The notes: generated by a model not told the origin, from the letters alone. Numbered from the stretch's first letter, positions 23,830-33,049 are shown. The stretch is DNA of 64,000 nucleotides from Myxococcus qinghaiensis (GCF_024198215.1 NZ_JAKCFA010000023.1:62001-126000), one strand, 5' to 3'. Translations and numbers: made by a program.

Positions 23830-24396
23830 TCAGTGCACGGCGTCGTCCACGTCCTGCTTCAGGTCGTCGCCCGTCTGCTCCACCTTGTCGCCGGCCTTCT
23901 TGGCGTCCTCCTTCACGGCGTCGGTGCCGGAGCCGCCCGTGCCCTTGGCGCCCTTGGGGCTGGTGGCGCGCAGCTCCACGGCGACGGCGTTGTCACCGCT
24001 GAGCTGGAAGCGGGCGTGCACCTCCGCGCCCTCGGGGAGCTGGTCGGCCCGTACCGTCTTGCCGTCCAGCTTCACCGTCGTCTGGGGCTTCACGTCCAGC
24101 TCGGCGTCGGGCAGGTCCTTGCGCGCCAGCTTCACGCTGTCGTCATCCGCTTCCTTCACGGTGCCCTTGATGTTGAGCGAGTGCGCCTTCTTGAAGGTGT
24201 TGTCCACGCCGGGGACCTGGGAGGCCTCCTTCGAGGCGCCGTTGATGCCGCGGCCCACGTCGGTGGCGTCCACACCCGTCTGGATGCGCGCTCCGGAGCT
24301 GGGAATCTGGTTCTGTGAGGGTTGCTCGGCGGGCGCGCTCTGGGCGAATGCAGCGGAGCCGACGCACAGCGCGAACGTGGTGATGAGCTTCTTCAT
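23830..24396 (-). CDS. Secreted small protein with DUF5666-like barrel and charged tail
   Basis: 188 residues, signal peptide ending AFA before QSAPAEQ. The mid part (SLNIKGTVKEADDDSVKLARKD, then TTVKLDGKTVRADQLPEGAEVHARFQLSGDNAVAVELRAT) has the look of a small barrel of the DUF5666 type, a 'constant-value' binding or structural module. The last 30 residues are a charged helix repeat (KEDAKKAGDKVEQTGDDLKQDV). It starts at ATG 24396 after a purine-rich ribosome site. It is probably periplasmic. No partner gene is obvious. Confidence 0.65.
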   Translation of the reverse strand: MKKLITTFALCVGSAAFAQSAPAEQPSQNQIPSSGARIQTGVDATDVGRGINGASKEASQVPGVDNTFKKAHSLNIKGTVKEADDDSVKLARKDLPDAELDVKPQTTVKLDGKTVRADQLPEGAEVHARFQLSGDNAVAVELRATSPKGAKGTGGSGTDAVKEDAKKAGDKVEQTGDDLKQDVDDAVH

Positions 24397-24532
24397 GGGG
24401 TTCCCTCTCCCTTGGGGTCAGATGAATGTCTTCTGGGAGCAAGGGTGGGGAGCGTGCCTCCCTTTCGCCAACCTGTCCGGCGCATCACCACGTCACCTCG
24501 CCCGGAGAGCATGCGGGCGGGCAGGGCGAGGC

Positions 24533-24913
24533 TCAGCCGGCGAGGCTCAGGCGCTTCACCGTGGACAAGAGCTCGTTCAAGTCCAGCGGCTTGCGCAGGC
24601 AGCCCGCCACGTCGAGCTCCTTCGCGGCGGACTCGAGGTGCAGGTCCGCGCTCGCCACGACGACGGGGATGTCCGACAGCGAGGTGTCATGGCGCAGCGC
24701 CTCGCGGAAGGCGAAGCCGTCCATCCTCGGCATCATCAAGTCGAGCAGGATGAGGTGCGGCCGCGAGCAGCCTGCATGCCGCAGGTGCGCGAGCGCCTCC
24801 AGGCCGTCCGCGGCGAGCAGCACCGAGTAGCCCTCCAGCTCGAACGCGTCCTGGAGCGCGTCGCGGATGTCCAAATCGTCGTCCACGACGAGCAGTGTCT
24901 GAAGCGGTTGCAC
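24533..24913 (-). CDS. Single-domain response regulator receiver
   Basis: 126 residues from GTG 24913, which follows gggaggac at good spacing; ATG 24952 would add 13 residues. Receiver features: DDDLDIRD acidic pocket, phosphoacceptor Asp in LILLDLMMPRMDG, conserved Ser in VVVASAD and Lys in CLRKPLDL. There is no output domain, so it works through protein contacts in a phosphorelay. It stands alone; the nearest kinases are at 20644 and 27851. Confidence 0.88.
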   Translation of the reverse strand: MQPLQTLLVVDDDLDIRDALQDAFELEGYSVLLAADGLEALAHLRHAGCSRPHLILLDLMMPRMDGFAFREALRHDTSLSDIPVVVASADLHLESAAKELDVAGCLRKPLDLNELLSTVKRLSLAG

Positions 24914-25059
24914 CCGTCCTCCCACCCTGGTCCGGGGCGGACTCGCTCCCACACCGCGGTAACGATGGGGTCGCTACCGTCCGAGCGGAAGCGCTTCGCT
25001 GGCGATCTGGCTCAGGGAGTGCTCACCACCCGACGGCCCGCTTGCCCCAGAAGCACACG

Positions 25060-25208
25060 CCATTGTTCATGAATTGCAATGGGGTTGCGTTAATTCAAGT
25101 TAAACGAAAGATACATCTGGACTGATTTGCTCGTATTGCTGGTTGGGCTGAAGATGCGCCCGGCTGCCCGCCTGCTCGGCGGGCGCTCAATCCCAGGGAG
25201 CTGTCTTC
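25060..25208. promoter_or_regulatory. A+T-rich leader and promoter region of the protease gene
   Basis: The 70 bases from about 25060 are clearly A+T-richer than anything nearby and hold two small dyads: ccattg...caatgg (about 25061-25082, enclosing ttcatgaa) and ttaattcaagttaa. Such a stretch in a high-G+C genome is a likely promoter or operator for the lipoprotein protease starting at 25209. Confidence 0.4.
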
Positions 25209-26507
25209 ATGCGCACCATCCGTCGAAGTGGAGCAGGCAGGAAGCTGTTCGCGTCGTTGCTGTGTACGGTGTCTCTCGCCGCCTGTGGACCGGCGCCGGA
25301 GGCGGGCCAGGAGACGGCGCCAACGGACACCGCCGCGCAGCCGGTGGTCTACGGCACCGACAACCGCACGGATGTCTACGCGCATGCGAACGCGACGCTG
25401 CGGCAGCGGGCGCAGAAGTCCACCGTGGCGCTGATGAACCCGTCCGACTACACCGTGGGCTCCAACGGCAACGTCACGTTCAACGCGTCCCCGCTGGGGA
25501 CGGCGTATGGCCTGTGCTCCAACCAGCGCTTCCTGAACGACCTGACGCCGGCGTTCTGCTCGGGCACGCTCATCGACGATGACCTGGTGCTGACGGCGGG
25601 CCACTGCATCACCAGCGCGTCCGCGTGCGCGAACACGCGCTTCGTCTTCAACTTCTACCGCACGTCCGCCACCGGGATGCAGACGGTGACGTCCGCGGAC
25701 ATCTTCTCGTGCACGTCCATCGTCGTGCGCCAGCAGGTGTCGAGCCCGCTCAACCTGGACTACGCCATCGTCAAGCTGGACCGCGCCGCCACGCCGCGCT
25801 TCGAGCCCGCGCCCATCCGCGCCGGCAACACCGCGCTGGCGGTGGGTTCGAAGGTGACGGTCATCGGCTCGGGCAGCGGCATCCCCTTCAAGATTGACGA
25901 CGGCGGCTCGGTGCGCAACGCGCGCGCCAGCACGCTGGACTACTTCGTCGCCTCCACCGACACGTTCGGCGGCAACTCCGGCTCCGGCGTGTACGAGAAC
26001 ACCGGCTACACCGTGGCGGGCATCCTCGTCCGCGGCGAGACGGACTACGTCTCCAGCGGCGGCTGCAACATCGTCAACACCTGCACGGAGACGGGCTGCC
26101 GCGGCGAGGACATCACCTACGTTCGCCCGGCGGTGACGGCGTACTGCGCGGTGGCGGGCAGCCTGCGGCTGTGCGGCACCACCAACCCACCGCCCACCAC
26201 GACGTTCCCCTTCACCGCCACCGCCACCAACAACGCGACGGTGAACACCACGGACAAGACGGTGACGCTGGCCGCCGGTCAGACGCTCCAGTTCGGCACC
26301 TGCACGCTGCCCGGCGCCTCCGGTACGGGTGACACGTTCCTGCGCCTGGTCAACTCGGCGGGCACGACGGTGGCGAGCAACGACGACTCGTGCAGCCTGC
26401 TGTCCTTCGTCTCCCATACGGCCACGACGGCGGGCACGTACACGATGCGCGCGGGCTGCTACTCCAGCAACTCGTGCAGCGGCACCGTGGCCTACACCAT
26501 CCAGTAG
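25209..26507 (+). CDS. Trypsin-like serine protease lipoprotein with PPC-type C-terminus
   Basis: 432 residues. Lipobox LAAC (Cys26). The protease domain covers about 45-320 with the triad motifs LTAGHC (His132), NLDYAIVKL (Asp) and GGNSGSGV (Ser). Several cysteine pairs can form disulphides. After a Pro/Thr linker, residues 335-432 form a pre-peptidase C-terminal-like beta domain (TLAAGQTLQFGTC, GDTFLRLVNSAGTTVASNDDSC, TYTMRAGCYS), common on secreted myxobacterial proteases. It is probably a surface-bound or shed protease used in growth on proteins or prey. Its upstream region is A+T-rich and a hairpin follows the stop. Confidence 0.88.
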   Translation: MRTIRRSGAGRKLFASLLCTVSLAACGPAPEAGQETAPTDTAAQPVVYGTDNRTDVYAHANATLRQRAQKSTVALMNPSDYTVGSNGNVTFNASPLGTAYGLCSNQRFLNDLTPAFCSGTLIDDDLVLTAGHCITSASACANTRFVFNFYRTSATGMQTVTSADIFSCTSIVVRQQVSSPLNLDYAIVKLDRAATPRFEPAPIRAGNTALAVGSKVTVIGSGSGIPFKIDDGGSVRNARASTLDYFVASTDTFGGNSGSGVYENTGYTVAGILVRGETDYVSSGGCNIVNTCTETGCRGEDITYVRPAVTAYCAVAGSLRLCGTTNPPPTTTFPFTATATNNATVNTTDKTVTLAAGQTLQFGTCTLPGASGTGDTFLRLVNSAGTTVASNDDSCSLLSFVSHTATTAGTYTMRAGCYSSNSCSGTVAYTIQ

Positions 26508-26526
26508 TCAGTGGGGATGCACCGGG

Positions 26527-26550
26527 CGCGGGAGGAGGCTGACTCCCGCG
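26527..26550 (+). terminator. Terminator hairpin after the protease gene
   Basis: Arms cgcgggag (26527-26534) and ctcccgcg (26543-26550) with an 8-base loop, 20 bases past the protease stop codon. Confidence 0.6.
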
Positions 26551-26605
26551 TCCTGTCACATGTAGCTCGCTCGGGCCCTCTGCCGCTTGAACGGGGGGCC
26601 CGGGC

Positions 26606-26626
26606 GGCCGTCACCTCGCGACGGCC
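26606..26626 (-). terminator. Terminator hairpin after the Fur-family gene
   Basis: Arms ggccgtc (26606-26612) and gacggcc (26620-26626), 7-base loop, 30 bases beyond the stop of the minus-strand regulator gene. Confidence 0.5.
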
Positions 26627-26656
26627 AGGCGCTCGGCCTCGCGAGCGGCCGGGACT

Positions 26657-27121
26657 TCAGGCGCAGCGGTCGCAGACGCCGCGCAGCTGCACGTCCACGC
26701 TCTTCTGGGCCACCGCGCGGGGCACGCCCTTGGAGGAGGCGATGCGGATGGACTCCTCCGGCAGGCACGCCACCGTGCCGCAGTCGGTGCAGGTGAAGTG
26801 CGGGTGGTTGCCGCTGTGCTCATCGCCCGAGCGTCGCAGCTCGAAGCGCCACACGTGGTCCCCCAGGTCCGCGCGCACCACCAGGCCGGCCTCGGTGAGG
26901 TCCGTCAGGTTGCGGTAGATGGTCACCCGGTCATAGCCCTCGTCACCCAGCGCATCCACCAGGTCGGCGTGGCTCATTGGCGCGGTGGCGGACTCCAGCT
27001 CGCGAAGCACCGCCACGCGGGGCGCGGTGCTGCGAAGACCCGACGCGCGGATCCTCTCCTGGAAATCAGCGAGCTTCGGCTGCACGGCGATTCGTTTGGC
27101 TCCCATGATATCTTTTCGCAT
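26657..27121 (-). CDS. Fur-family transcriptional regulator
   Basis: 154 residues from ATG 27121 (ATG 27106, MGAKRIAVQ, is equally possible). The N-terminal winged helix includes RSTAPRVAVLRELESA and YDRVTIYRNLTDLTEAGLVV, the DNA-recognition part. The dimer domain holds HPHFTCTDCGTVACLP and CDRC, giving the two CxxC pairs of a structural zinc site. Histidines at EHSGNHPHF could be the regulatory site. It may be Zur, PerR or Fur; the CxxC pairs are shared by all three, so the metal cannot be told. It is a single gene; 730 bases of apparently non-coding DNA lie upstream. Confidence 0.88.
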   Translation of the reverse strand: MRKDIMGAKRIAVQPKLADFQERIRASGLRSTAPRVAVLRELESATAPMSHADLVDALGDEGYDRVTIYRNLTDLTEAGLVVRADLGDHVWRFELRRSGDEHSGNHPHFTCTDCGTVACLPEESIRIASSKGVPRAVAQKSVDVQLRGVCDRCA

Positions 27122-27850
27122 AACCGATCTGCGGGACACTTTCACCTCGACCGTGTCGCAACGTCCGATGTCGAGGACTGGAGTGGCTTGCCCGCCGGGT
27201 CCCCCCAGACTCCCTGATACGGAAACAACAACCGGGAGTCCAGGATACTGGTGCAATCCTTGTGCGGAACGACTGTCCGCGCTTCCTGGCTTCCACGGCC
27301 CTTGTTCTGGACGCACCTGGACCCCGCGAGGTTCCAAATGGCCACGGCGCTCGGGCGACACGGCCTCCGGATGTCTCAAGGATGACAGTCGGCACCGCGC
27401 GTCATGGAGCGGGCCAGGGGGTTGAATCAGAAACAGGAAGTCGTGTGAGTCCCGGGTGCAGGTGCAACTCATGAGTCACCGGTGACGCAGTGCCGGAAGC
27501 GCCAGGGTTCGCGCCGCGTGCGGCCCGGCTCGGGCCCAGCGTCAAGGGCGCATCCGGCTGGCGTGGGCTGGGGCACGAGGCCAGGGGAGGAGGGAGGGGA
27601 GAGGGCGTCAGGCTGGTTGTCGTATCTGTGTTGTAAAAGCATCCAAGGTGTTTTTTGTCGCAGAGTCCGTGTACCGGGGTTGGGAGGGGAGGGCGCCGTG
27701 GGCTGCTCGGCGGGCAGGGCGGGTGTTTGCCCGGCGAACACTTGGACACGGGTACCTTGACTCACTGCGACGAGTGCACACACTTGCGCCTTTTCGTTCC
27801 GCGGGGCGCTGGACTGGCCCTGTTGCTCGTGTCTCCGGGTCCCCCTCGCC
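27122..27850. other. Long non-coding stretch between the Fur-family gene and a hybrid kinase
   Basis: 729 bases without a convincing gene. Frames in it lack protein-like composition. It includes an A+T-richer patch with tgttttttgtc (about 27650) and several purine runs. It must carry the promoters for both divergent neighbours, but is longer than needed. A small RNA or an unrecognised leader is possible; I see no structure that proves one. Confidence 0.4.
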
Positions 27851-29815
27851 GTGACGAAGCCCAGCCTGCTGCTCATCGAAGAGGCCAGTGTCGCCCGGGA
27901 GCTCCAGGTGCTCGCGCTGGAGAGCCAGGGCTGGCAGGTCGTGGCGTTGGCGGACGTGGGGGCGGCCGCCTCGCTGCTCCAGGCGCAGCCGGTGTTGCTG
28001 GTGATTGTCGCCGCGGGGCTGCTGGCCACGGGCCAGGACGGCCTGGCGGCGTTCCGCCGGGCGCTGGAGACGACGGCGGTGGGGTTGTACGTGCTGGCCT
28101 TCCCCGCTGAGGAAGAGGTGGTGCGCCGGCGCTCGCTGCCGCTGACGGGCTTCTTGTGGCGGCCGTTGACGCTGTCGGGGCTGGTGGAGGGGGTGAGGCA
28201 GGCGCTGCCGGGGCAGGAGCCGGGCGCGCACCGGCCGCTGGTGCTGGTGGCGGATGACGACCCGGTGTCGCGCAAGCTGTTGCAGTTGCTGCTGGTGCCG
28301 CTGCGCTTCCAGGTGGTGTCCGCGTCGGATGGCCTGCAGGCGCTGGAGGTGGCGCGGCGGCGGCGGCCGGACGTGGTGCTGGCGGACGCGCTGATGCCGC
28401 GCATGGATGGCTACAAGCTGTGCCTGACGCTGCGGCAGGACCCCTGGCTGTCGCGCGTGCCGTTCATCCTCACGCACACGCTGTCGCCGGACGAGCTGGA
28501 CCTGCGCATGGCGCACAACGTGGGGGCCAACGGCTTCGTGCGGCGCACGCAGGACGGGGAGGAGCTGGTGGGGGCGCTCCTGCGCGCGCTCAAGGCGGGA
28601 GGCCCCGCGCCGCTGGTGCCCGGAGGGGAGCTGGCCACCGAGGACCACCTTTACCGGGTGGTGCGGCAGCTGGAGCGGCGGGTGGGGCTGCTGGAGCAGG
28701 CGGAGCGCGGCACGCGCGAGAGCGAGGAGCGCTTCCGGCTGGTGGTGAACGGCTCCTACGACGGCTTCTGGGACTGGGACCTGCGGCGGGGCTCGCTCTA
28801 CTTCAGCTCGCGCCTCCTGGAGATGCTGGGGCTGACGCCGCAGGACTTCGCGGGCACGTATGACGCCTTCGTGGAGCTGTTGCACCCGGAGGACCGGGCG
28901 GGCGTGCTGGCCGCGTTCACCGAGCACCTGGAGCGGAGCGCGCCGTACGACGTGGCCTTCCGGCTGCGGCACGCGACGGGGGGCTACCGCTCCTGTGTGA
29001 GTCGCGGGCGCGCGTCACGCGATGCCCAGGGCCAGCCGGTGCGCATGGCGGGCATCATCGGCGACGTGACGGAGCAGCTGCGGCTGTACCGCGAGGCGCG
29101 CGAGGCGGTGCGCGCGCGCGACGACTTCCTCAGCGTGGCGGCGCACGAGCTGCGCACGCCGCTGGCCGCGCTGCGGCTGAGGGTGCAGGGCGCGCAGGGG
29201 GCGCTGAGGGTGCTGGGTGTGGCCCAGGCCATTCCTCGGCTGGAGCGCGCGCTGGAGGCCGCGGACCGGCAGGTGCAGCGGATGTCGGACCTGGTGGAGT
29301 CGCTCCTGGACGTGTCCCAGTTCCAGGGAGGGCCGCCGCACCTGCACCTGGACGTCGTGGACCTGTCGGCGGTGGTGCGTGACGTGGTGGCGCGCTCGGA
29401 GTCGGCCGCGGCGCGCGCGGGCTGTGAGCTGGTGCTCGGGCCGCTGTCACCGACGCAGGGCCGCTGGGACGGCGCGCGGCTGGGGCAGGTGGTGTTCCAT
29501 CTGTTGTCCAACGCGATGAAGTTCGGCCCCGGCAAGCCCGTGGAGGTCGCGCTGGAGTGCGCGGAGGACACGGCGACGCTGTGGGTGAGGGACCACGGCA
29601 TCGGCATCGCCCCGGAGCGGGTGGAGGGCCTGTTCCGCCGCTTCGAGCGCGCGGTGCCGGTGCGTCACTACGGCGGGCTGGGCCTGGGGTTGTACCGGCT
29701 GCGCCGCATCGTCGAGGCACATGGCGGCGAGGTGTCCGTGGACAGCACGCCCGGCGAGGGCTCCACGTTCCGCGTCCGCCTGCCGCTGGACGGCCCCCCC
29801 ACCGCCCGCGCCTGA
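27851..29815 (+). CDS. Hybrid histidine kinase: pseudo-receiver, receiver, PAS, kinase
   Basis: 654 residues from GTG 27851 (no clear ribosome site). Residues 1-120 form a receiver fold whose acidic pocket is degenerate (IEEAS) and whose phosphoacceptor position reads VIVAAG with no Asp. Residues 125-260 form a complete receiver (ADDDPVSRK, LADALMPRMDGYKL, conserved Ser/Thr, but Arg-Arg where the Lys usually is). A PAS domain follows (RLVVNGSYDGFWDWDLRRG, IIGDVTEQL), then HisKA LSVAAHELRTPLAAL and an ATPase with NAMKFG, DHGIGI and GGLGLGLYRL. It is soluble. Its stop is four bases from the convergent DHOR gene. Confidence 0.85.
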   Translation: MTKPSLLLIEEASVARELQVLALESQGWQVVALADVGAAASLLQAQPVLLVIVAAGLLATGQDGLAAFRRALETTAVGLYVLAFPAEEEVVRRRSLPLTGFLWRPLTLSGLVEGVRQALPGQEPGAHRPLVLVADDDPVSRKLLQLLLVPLRFQVVSASDGLQALEVARRRRPDVVLADALMPRMDGYKLCLTLRQDPWLSRVPFILTHTLSPDELDLRMAHNVGANGFVRRTQDGEELVGALLRALKAGGPAPLVPGGELATEDHLYRVVRQLERRVGLLEQAERGTRESEERFRLVVNGSYDGFWDWDLRRGSLYFSSRLLEMLGLTPQDFAGTYDAFVELLHPEDRAGVLAAFTEHLERSAPYDVAFRLRHATGGYRSCVSRGRASRDAQGQPVRMAGIIGDVTEQLRLYREAREAVRARDDFLSVAAHELRTPLAALRLRVQGAQGALRVLGVAQAIPRLERALEAADRQVQRMSDLVESLLDVSQFQGGPPHLHLDVVDLSAVVRDVVARSESAAARAGCELVLGPLSPTQGRWDGARLGQVVFHLLSNAMKFGPGKPVEVALECAEDTATLWVRDHGIGIAPERVEGLFRRFERAVPVRHYGGLGLGLYRLRRIVEAHGGEVSVDSTPGEGSTFRVRLPLDGPPTARA

Positions 29816-29819
29816 CTGC

Positions 29820-31298
29820 TCAGAGCGAGTCGAGGAAGGCCACGAGCGCGTCGCGCTCCTCCTTCGCCAGCGCGCGCACGGCGTCTCTCGCGGACGCGGC
29901 CTCTCCGCCGTGCCAGAGGACGGCCTCCAGGGGCGTGCGCGCCCGCCCGTCATGCAACAGGCGCGAGTGTCCGCTCACCGCCCGCGCGCGGCCCAGGCCC
30001 CACAGGGGCGCGGTGCGCCACTCGCGGCCGGAGGCGAGGAAGTCCTCGCGCCCGTCGGCCAGCGCCTCGCCCAGGTCGTGCAGCAGCAGGTCCGAGTAGG
30101 GCCAGATGAGCTGGCCGGACAGCTCCGGGTAGCCGGCGAGCGTGCCGGTGGTGACGGACGGCCGGTGGCACTTCGCGCAGCCCACCCGGTGGAAGACGGC
30201 CTTGCCGCGCAGGACGGGGCCTGTGTCCACGCCCACGCGCGTGGGCACCGCCACGGTGTGCGAATAGAAGTCGAGCGCCACCCGCTGCCGCTCGCTCACC
30301 TCGGGCACTCCGCCGTGGGGCGCGGCCCCGCATGCGGCCTGCGCCAGCGTGCAGTTCTCCGTCGGGAACAGCGTGGTGGTGAGGCCCAAATCTCCCAAGA
30401 GCGCCGCCGCGTTCTGGTGTTCGATGTCCGGCTGGTTCGCCTTCCACCCGAAGCGGCCCACCACTTCGCGGCCCAGCAGGTGGTTCCACACGCGGTTGGG
30501 CCGGCCGGAGATGCCGTCGCCATTCGCATCGTCCGGGTCCGCCCAGGCAAGCAGCGTCGCTTCGTCCACCGCCGCCAGCAGGCCCAGGCCCACCATGGGC
30601 TGCGCCACCCGCGCGGACGTGCGCGTGTCGGGCGACAGCGGGCCGTGGGCCAGGTCCGTCAGGAGCAGCGCCGGGGACTGGAGTGTGTACGCCTCGCCGT
30701 CCACGAAGGTGCCCGGCACGTCCGTCCATTCCACGCGCACCTGTCCCTCGGCGGGCACGGCGCCCACGCCCCGGGGCTGGAGCTGGTCGCCATAGGTGGG
30801 CTCCGGCTTGGGGCCGCCGTGGGAGTCGGTGCCGGGCACCGACAGGCGCACCAGCAGCGTGTCGGCGACCTCGCCTCCTTCTGGAGGCCGCCCCCGGCCA
30901 TTGCCCAGGTGACAGGCCAGGCAGGAGACGGAGTGGAAGACGGGGCCCAGCCCGTCGCGCTCGGGGTTGGTGTTGGTGGGAGCGGCCACCCAGTTGGCCT
31001 CGAAGACGGACTCCCCCACGAAGAACTCCGCGCGCCGCGCCAGCGACAGGTTCCCCGCCGGCCGCGTGAAGGCGGCGGCGCCGGAGTCATCGACGCTGGT
31101 GTCACCGCCGGGCCTGTCCTCTCCCGCCTCCACCACGTCGAAGCGTGGGGGCTCGGGCTCGGGCACCTCGGGCTCCGGCTCTGGCACCTCGGGCTCCGGC
31201 TCCGTGGGAGGCGGGGCGAGGGCCTTGGGCTCGCTGTCGCAGGCCGCGACGCCGAGCAGGGTGAGCAGGAGGAGGACAGGCACGGCGGGTTGCTTCAC
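29820..31298 (-). CDS. Second di-haem oxidoreductase lipoprotein (DUF1111/DHOR family)
   Basis: 492 residues from GTG 31298, overlapping the RCC1-gene stop (GTGA). Lipobox VAAC; then a Pro/Glu/Val repeat linker (PEPEVPEPEPEVP). Haem motifs are CLACH and CAKCH. Family phrases are ANGDGISGRPN, GRFGWKANQPD, DLLLHDLGEALAD, EWRTAPLWGLG and EAVLWHGGEA, ending in VAFLDSL. It is shorter than the paralogue at 11701-13617 because it lacks the extra 200-residue N-terminal region, and is nearer the size of typical DHOR proteins. Those are annotated as thiol oxidoreductases or imelysin-linked proteins, with no proven reaction. Confidence 0.87.
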   Translation of the reverse strand: MKQPAVPVLLLLTLLGVAACDSEPKALAPPPTEPEPEVPEPEPEVPEPEPPRFDVVEAGEDRPGGDTSVDDSGAAAFTRPAGNLSLARRAEFFVGESVFEANWVAAPTNTNPERDGLGPVFHSVSCLACHLGNGRGRPPEGGEVADTLLVRLSVPGTDSHGGPKPEPTYGDQLQPRGVGAVPAEGQVRVEWTDVPGTFVDGEAYTLQSPALLLTDLAHGPLSPDTRTSARVAQPMVGLGLLAAVDEATLLAWADPDDANGDGISGRPNRVWNHLLGREVVGRFGWKANQPDIEHQNAAALLGDLGLTTTLFPTENCTLAQAACGAAPHGGVPEVSERQRVALDFYSHTVAVPTRVGVDTGPVLRGKAVFHRVGCAKCHRPSVTTGTLAGYPELSGQLIWPYSDLLLHDLGEALADGREDFLASGREWRTAPLWGLGRARAVSGHSRLLHDGRARTPLEAVLWHGGEAASARDAVRALAKEERDALVAFLDSL

Positions 31299-33049
31299 GG
31301 CAGGGTCACCGGGATGGGGTCGGTATAGGACCAGCGGTCGATGATGCCATCGGGCCCGAGCGAGCCGTAGAGGTTCCAACCCCAGGCGAAGACGGAGCCG
31401 TCCGCGCGCACGGCGATGACGTGGGTGGCGCCCATGCCCATGGAGGACAGGGGAGCGACTTGCGACGAGGAGGCCGTGGGCACCGGGTGCGTGGCCTCCG
31501 TGATTCCCAGGCCGAGCTGGCCGTTGAAGTTCTGCCCCCACCCCATCAGCGAGCCGTCCGCGAGCCGCGCGAAGCTGTAGTTGCCGTTGGCGAAGACGGC
31601 GCGCGCGGTGGTGACGTTGAGCACCTTCACGGGCGTGGCGCTCTCCACGTTGGTGCCCACCGAGCCGTCGCCCAGCTGACCGCTGACGCCCAGGCCCCAG
31701 GAGGACACCGTTCCATCCGCGTGCACCGCGAGGATGTGGTCGCGGCCGTTGGCGATGTCCACCGCGTCCGCCAGGTTCGGCACCTGGGCGGGCACCGGGT
31801 GGTTCTGCGTGTCGGCGACGCCGTTGCCCAGGTTGCCGTAGTCGTTGCGGCCCCACACCCAGACGGTGCCGTCGCGCTTGAGGGCCACCGAGTGCATGGA
31901 GCCGCCCAGCACCTTCACCACGTCCGTCAGGCCTTGCACGACGACGGGGTAGTCCTTCGCCACCGCCGTGCCGTCTCCCAGCTGGCCGTTGGTGTTGTTG
32001 CCGAAGGCGCGCACCGTGCCGTCCTCCATCAGCACCAGCGTGTGGCGGAAGCCGGGCGCCACCGCGACAGCGCCCGTCAGGCCGGGCACCCGCGTCGCCG
32101 CGTAGCGCGGGGTGACGTCGAGCGTGTGCGGCGCACCGTCCACCGGCGGCGTGCCCATGCCGAGCTGGCCGTCCGAGTTCTCCCCCCACGTCCACACCGT
32201 GCCGTCCGCCGCGAGCGCCGTGGCGAAGTTCTGGTTGAACGCAATGGAGGTGGCGGACTCCAGGCCCGGCACCGCGCGGGGCTGCGTCTGGTCCGTCGTC
32301 ACGTCCGCGCCCAGGCCCAGCTGCCCCCGATTGTTGCGGCCCCACGTGTAGACGCGGCCTGCGCGCACCGTGCCGCTGTGCAGGCCGCCCGCGGAGGCCA
32401 GCCCGCCGAAGTGGAACGTCACCGTCTTCTCGCCCGTGTTGCCCTTGGCGTCCCGCGCGCGCACCACCACCTGGTTGGCACCGGGGCGGGGCGAGACTTC
32501 GAAGGAGAGCGTGCCCTCGGCCGTGGCGGGCAGCGCCAGGGGCTGCTCCTCGCCGCCGTTGAGCGTGTAGGCCAGCTGCGTCACGGCCGCGTTGTCCGTC
32601 GCCACCGCCTCCACGCGCACGCGGCGCACGGTGAGCGACAGCCCCTCGTCCGGAGACAGGACCTGCACCTTGGGCGCCTCGGCGTAGCGCAGGTGCAGCA
32701 CCCGCGCGCTCGTCCCGCCGCTCTGGTCCACCGCCTCCAGCCGCACCTCGTTGTCGCCCTCCAGCAGGGTCAGCTCCACCGTGAAGACGCCCGACGTGGC
32801 CGTGTGCTCGGTGACCTCCACGGCCTGGGCCGCGCCGTCGTTCAGCCGCGCCGTCAGCCCCGCCAGCTTGCCCGGCGCGCCCACCTGGCCGGTCAGCCGG
32901 ACCCCGGGCACCCCCGTGGTCTCACCCGAGGCGTGGGACGTCACCAGCAGATACGGCGAGACGGGGACGCCGGGCGTCGGCTCCACGTCGGATCCGCACG
33001 CGGCGAGCCAGAGGGCCACGAGCGCCAGGACACAGGCACGGGACTTCAT
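31295..33049 (-). CDS. RCC1-repeat lipoprotein
   Basis: 584 residues from ATG 33049, with aggag upstream. Lipobox LAAC. Residues 40-240 contain two Ig-like or cadherin-like beta domains (VRLTGQVGAPGKLAGL, RVRVEAVATDNAAVTQLAYTLNGGEE). From about 245 there are six or seven RCC1 propeller repeats of the form VYTWGRNNRGQLGLG, VWTWGENSDGQLG, VRAFGNNTNGQLGDG, VWVWGRNDYGNLG, VSSWGLGVSGQLGDG and VFAWGWNLYGSLG. Secreted RCC1-type propellers are common in myxobacteria and presumably bind partners at the surface. It shares a GTGA overlap with the di-haem oxidoreductase, so the two products probably cooperate. Confidence 0.88.
   Translation of the reverse strand: MKSRACVLALVALWLAACGSDVEPTPGVPVSPYLLVTSHASGETTGVPGVRLTGQVGAPGKLAGLTARLNDGAAQAVEVTEHTATSGVFTVELTLLEGDNEVRLEAVDQSGGTSARVLHLRYAEAPKVQVLSPDEGLSLTVRRVRVEAVATDNAAVTQLAYTLNGGEEQPLALPATAEGTLSFEVSPRPGANQVVVRARDAKGNTGEKTVTFHFGGLASAGGLHSGTVRAGRVYTWGRNNRGQLGLGADVTTDQTQPRAVPGLESATSIAFNQNFATALAADGTVWTWGENSDGQLGMGTPPVDGAPHTLDVTPRYAATRVPGLTGAVAVAPGFRHTLVLMEDGTVRAFGNNTNGQLGDGTAVAKDYPVVVQGLTDVVKVLGGSMHSVALKRDGTVWVWGRNDYGNLGNGVADTQNHPVPAQVPNLADAVDIANGRDHILAVHADGTVSSWGLGVSGQLGDGSVGTNVESATPVKVLNVTTARAVFANGNYSFARLADGSLMGWGQNFNGQLGLGITEATHPVPTASSSQVAPLSSMGMGATHVIAVRADGSVFAWGWNLYGSLGPDGIIDRWSYTDPIPVTLP

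Noticed and set aside
27200-27300. Cobalamin-riboswitch-like words (ggtgcaatcc and acgactgt)
   Set aside because: The words are only partly right, the spacing is wrong and the B12-box-like word lies before instead of after them; no cobalamin gene follows.
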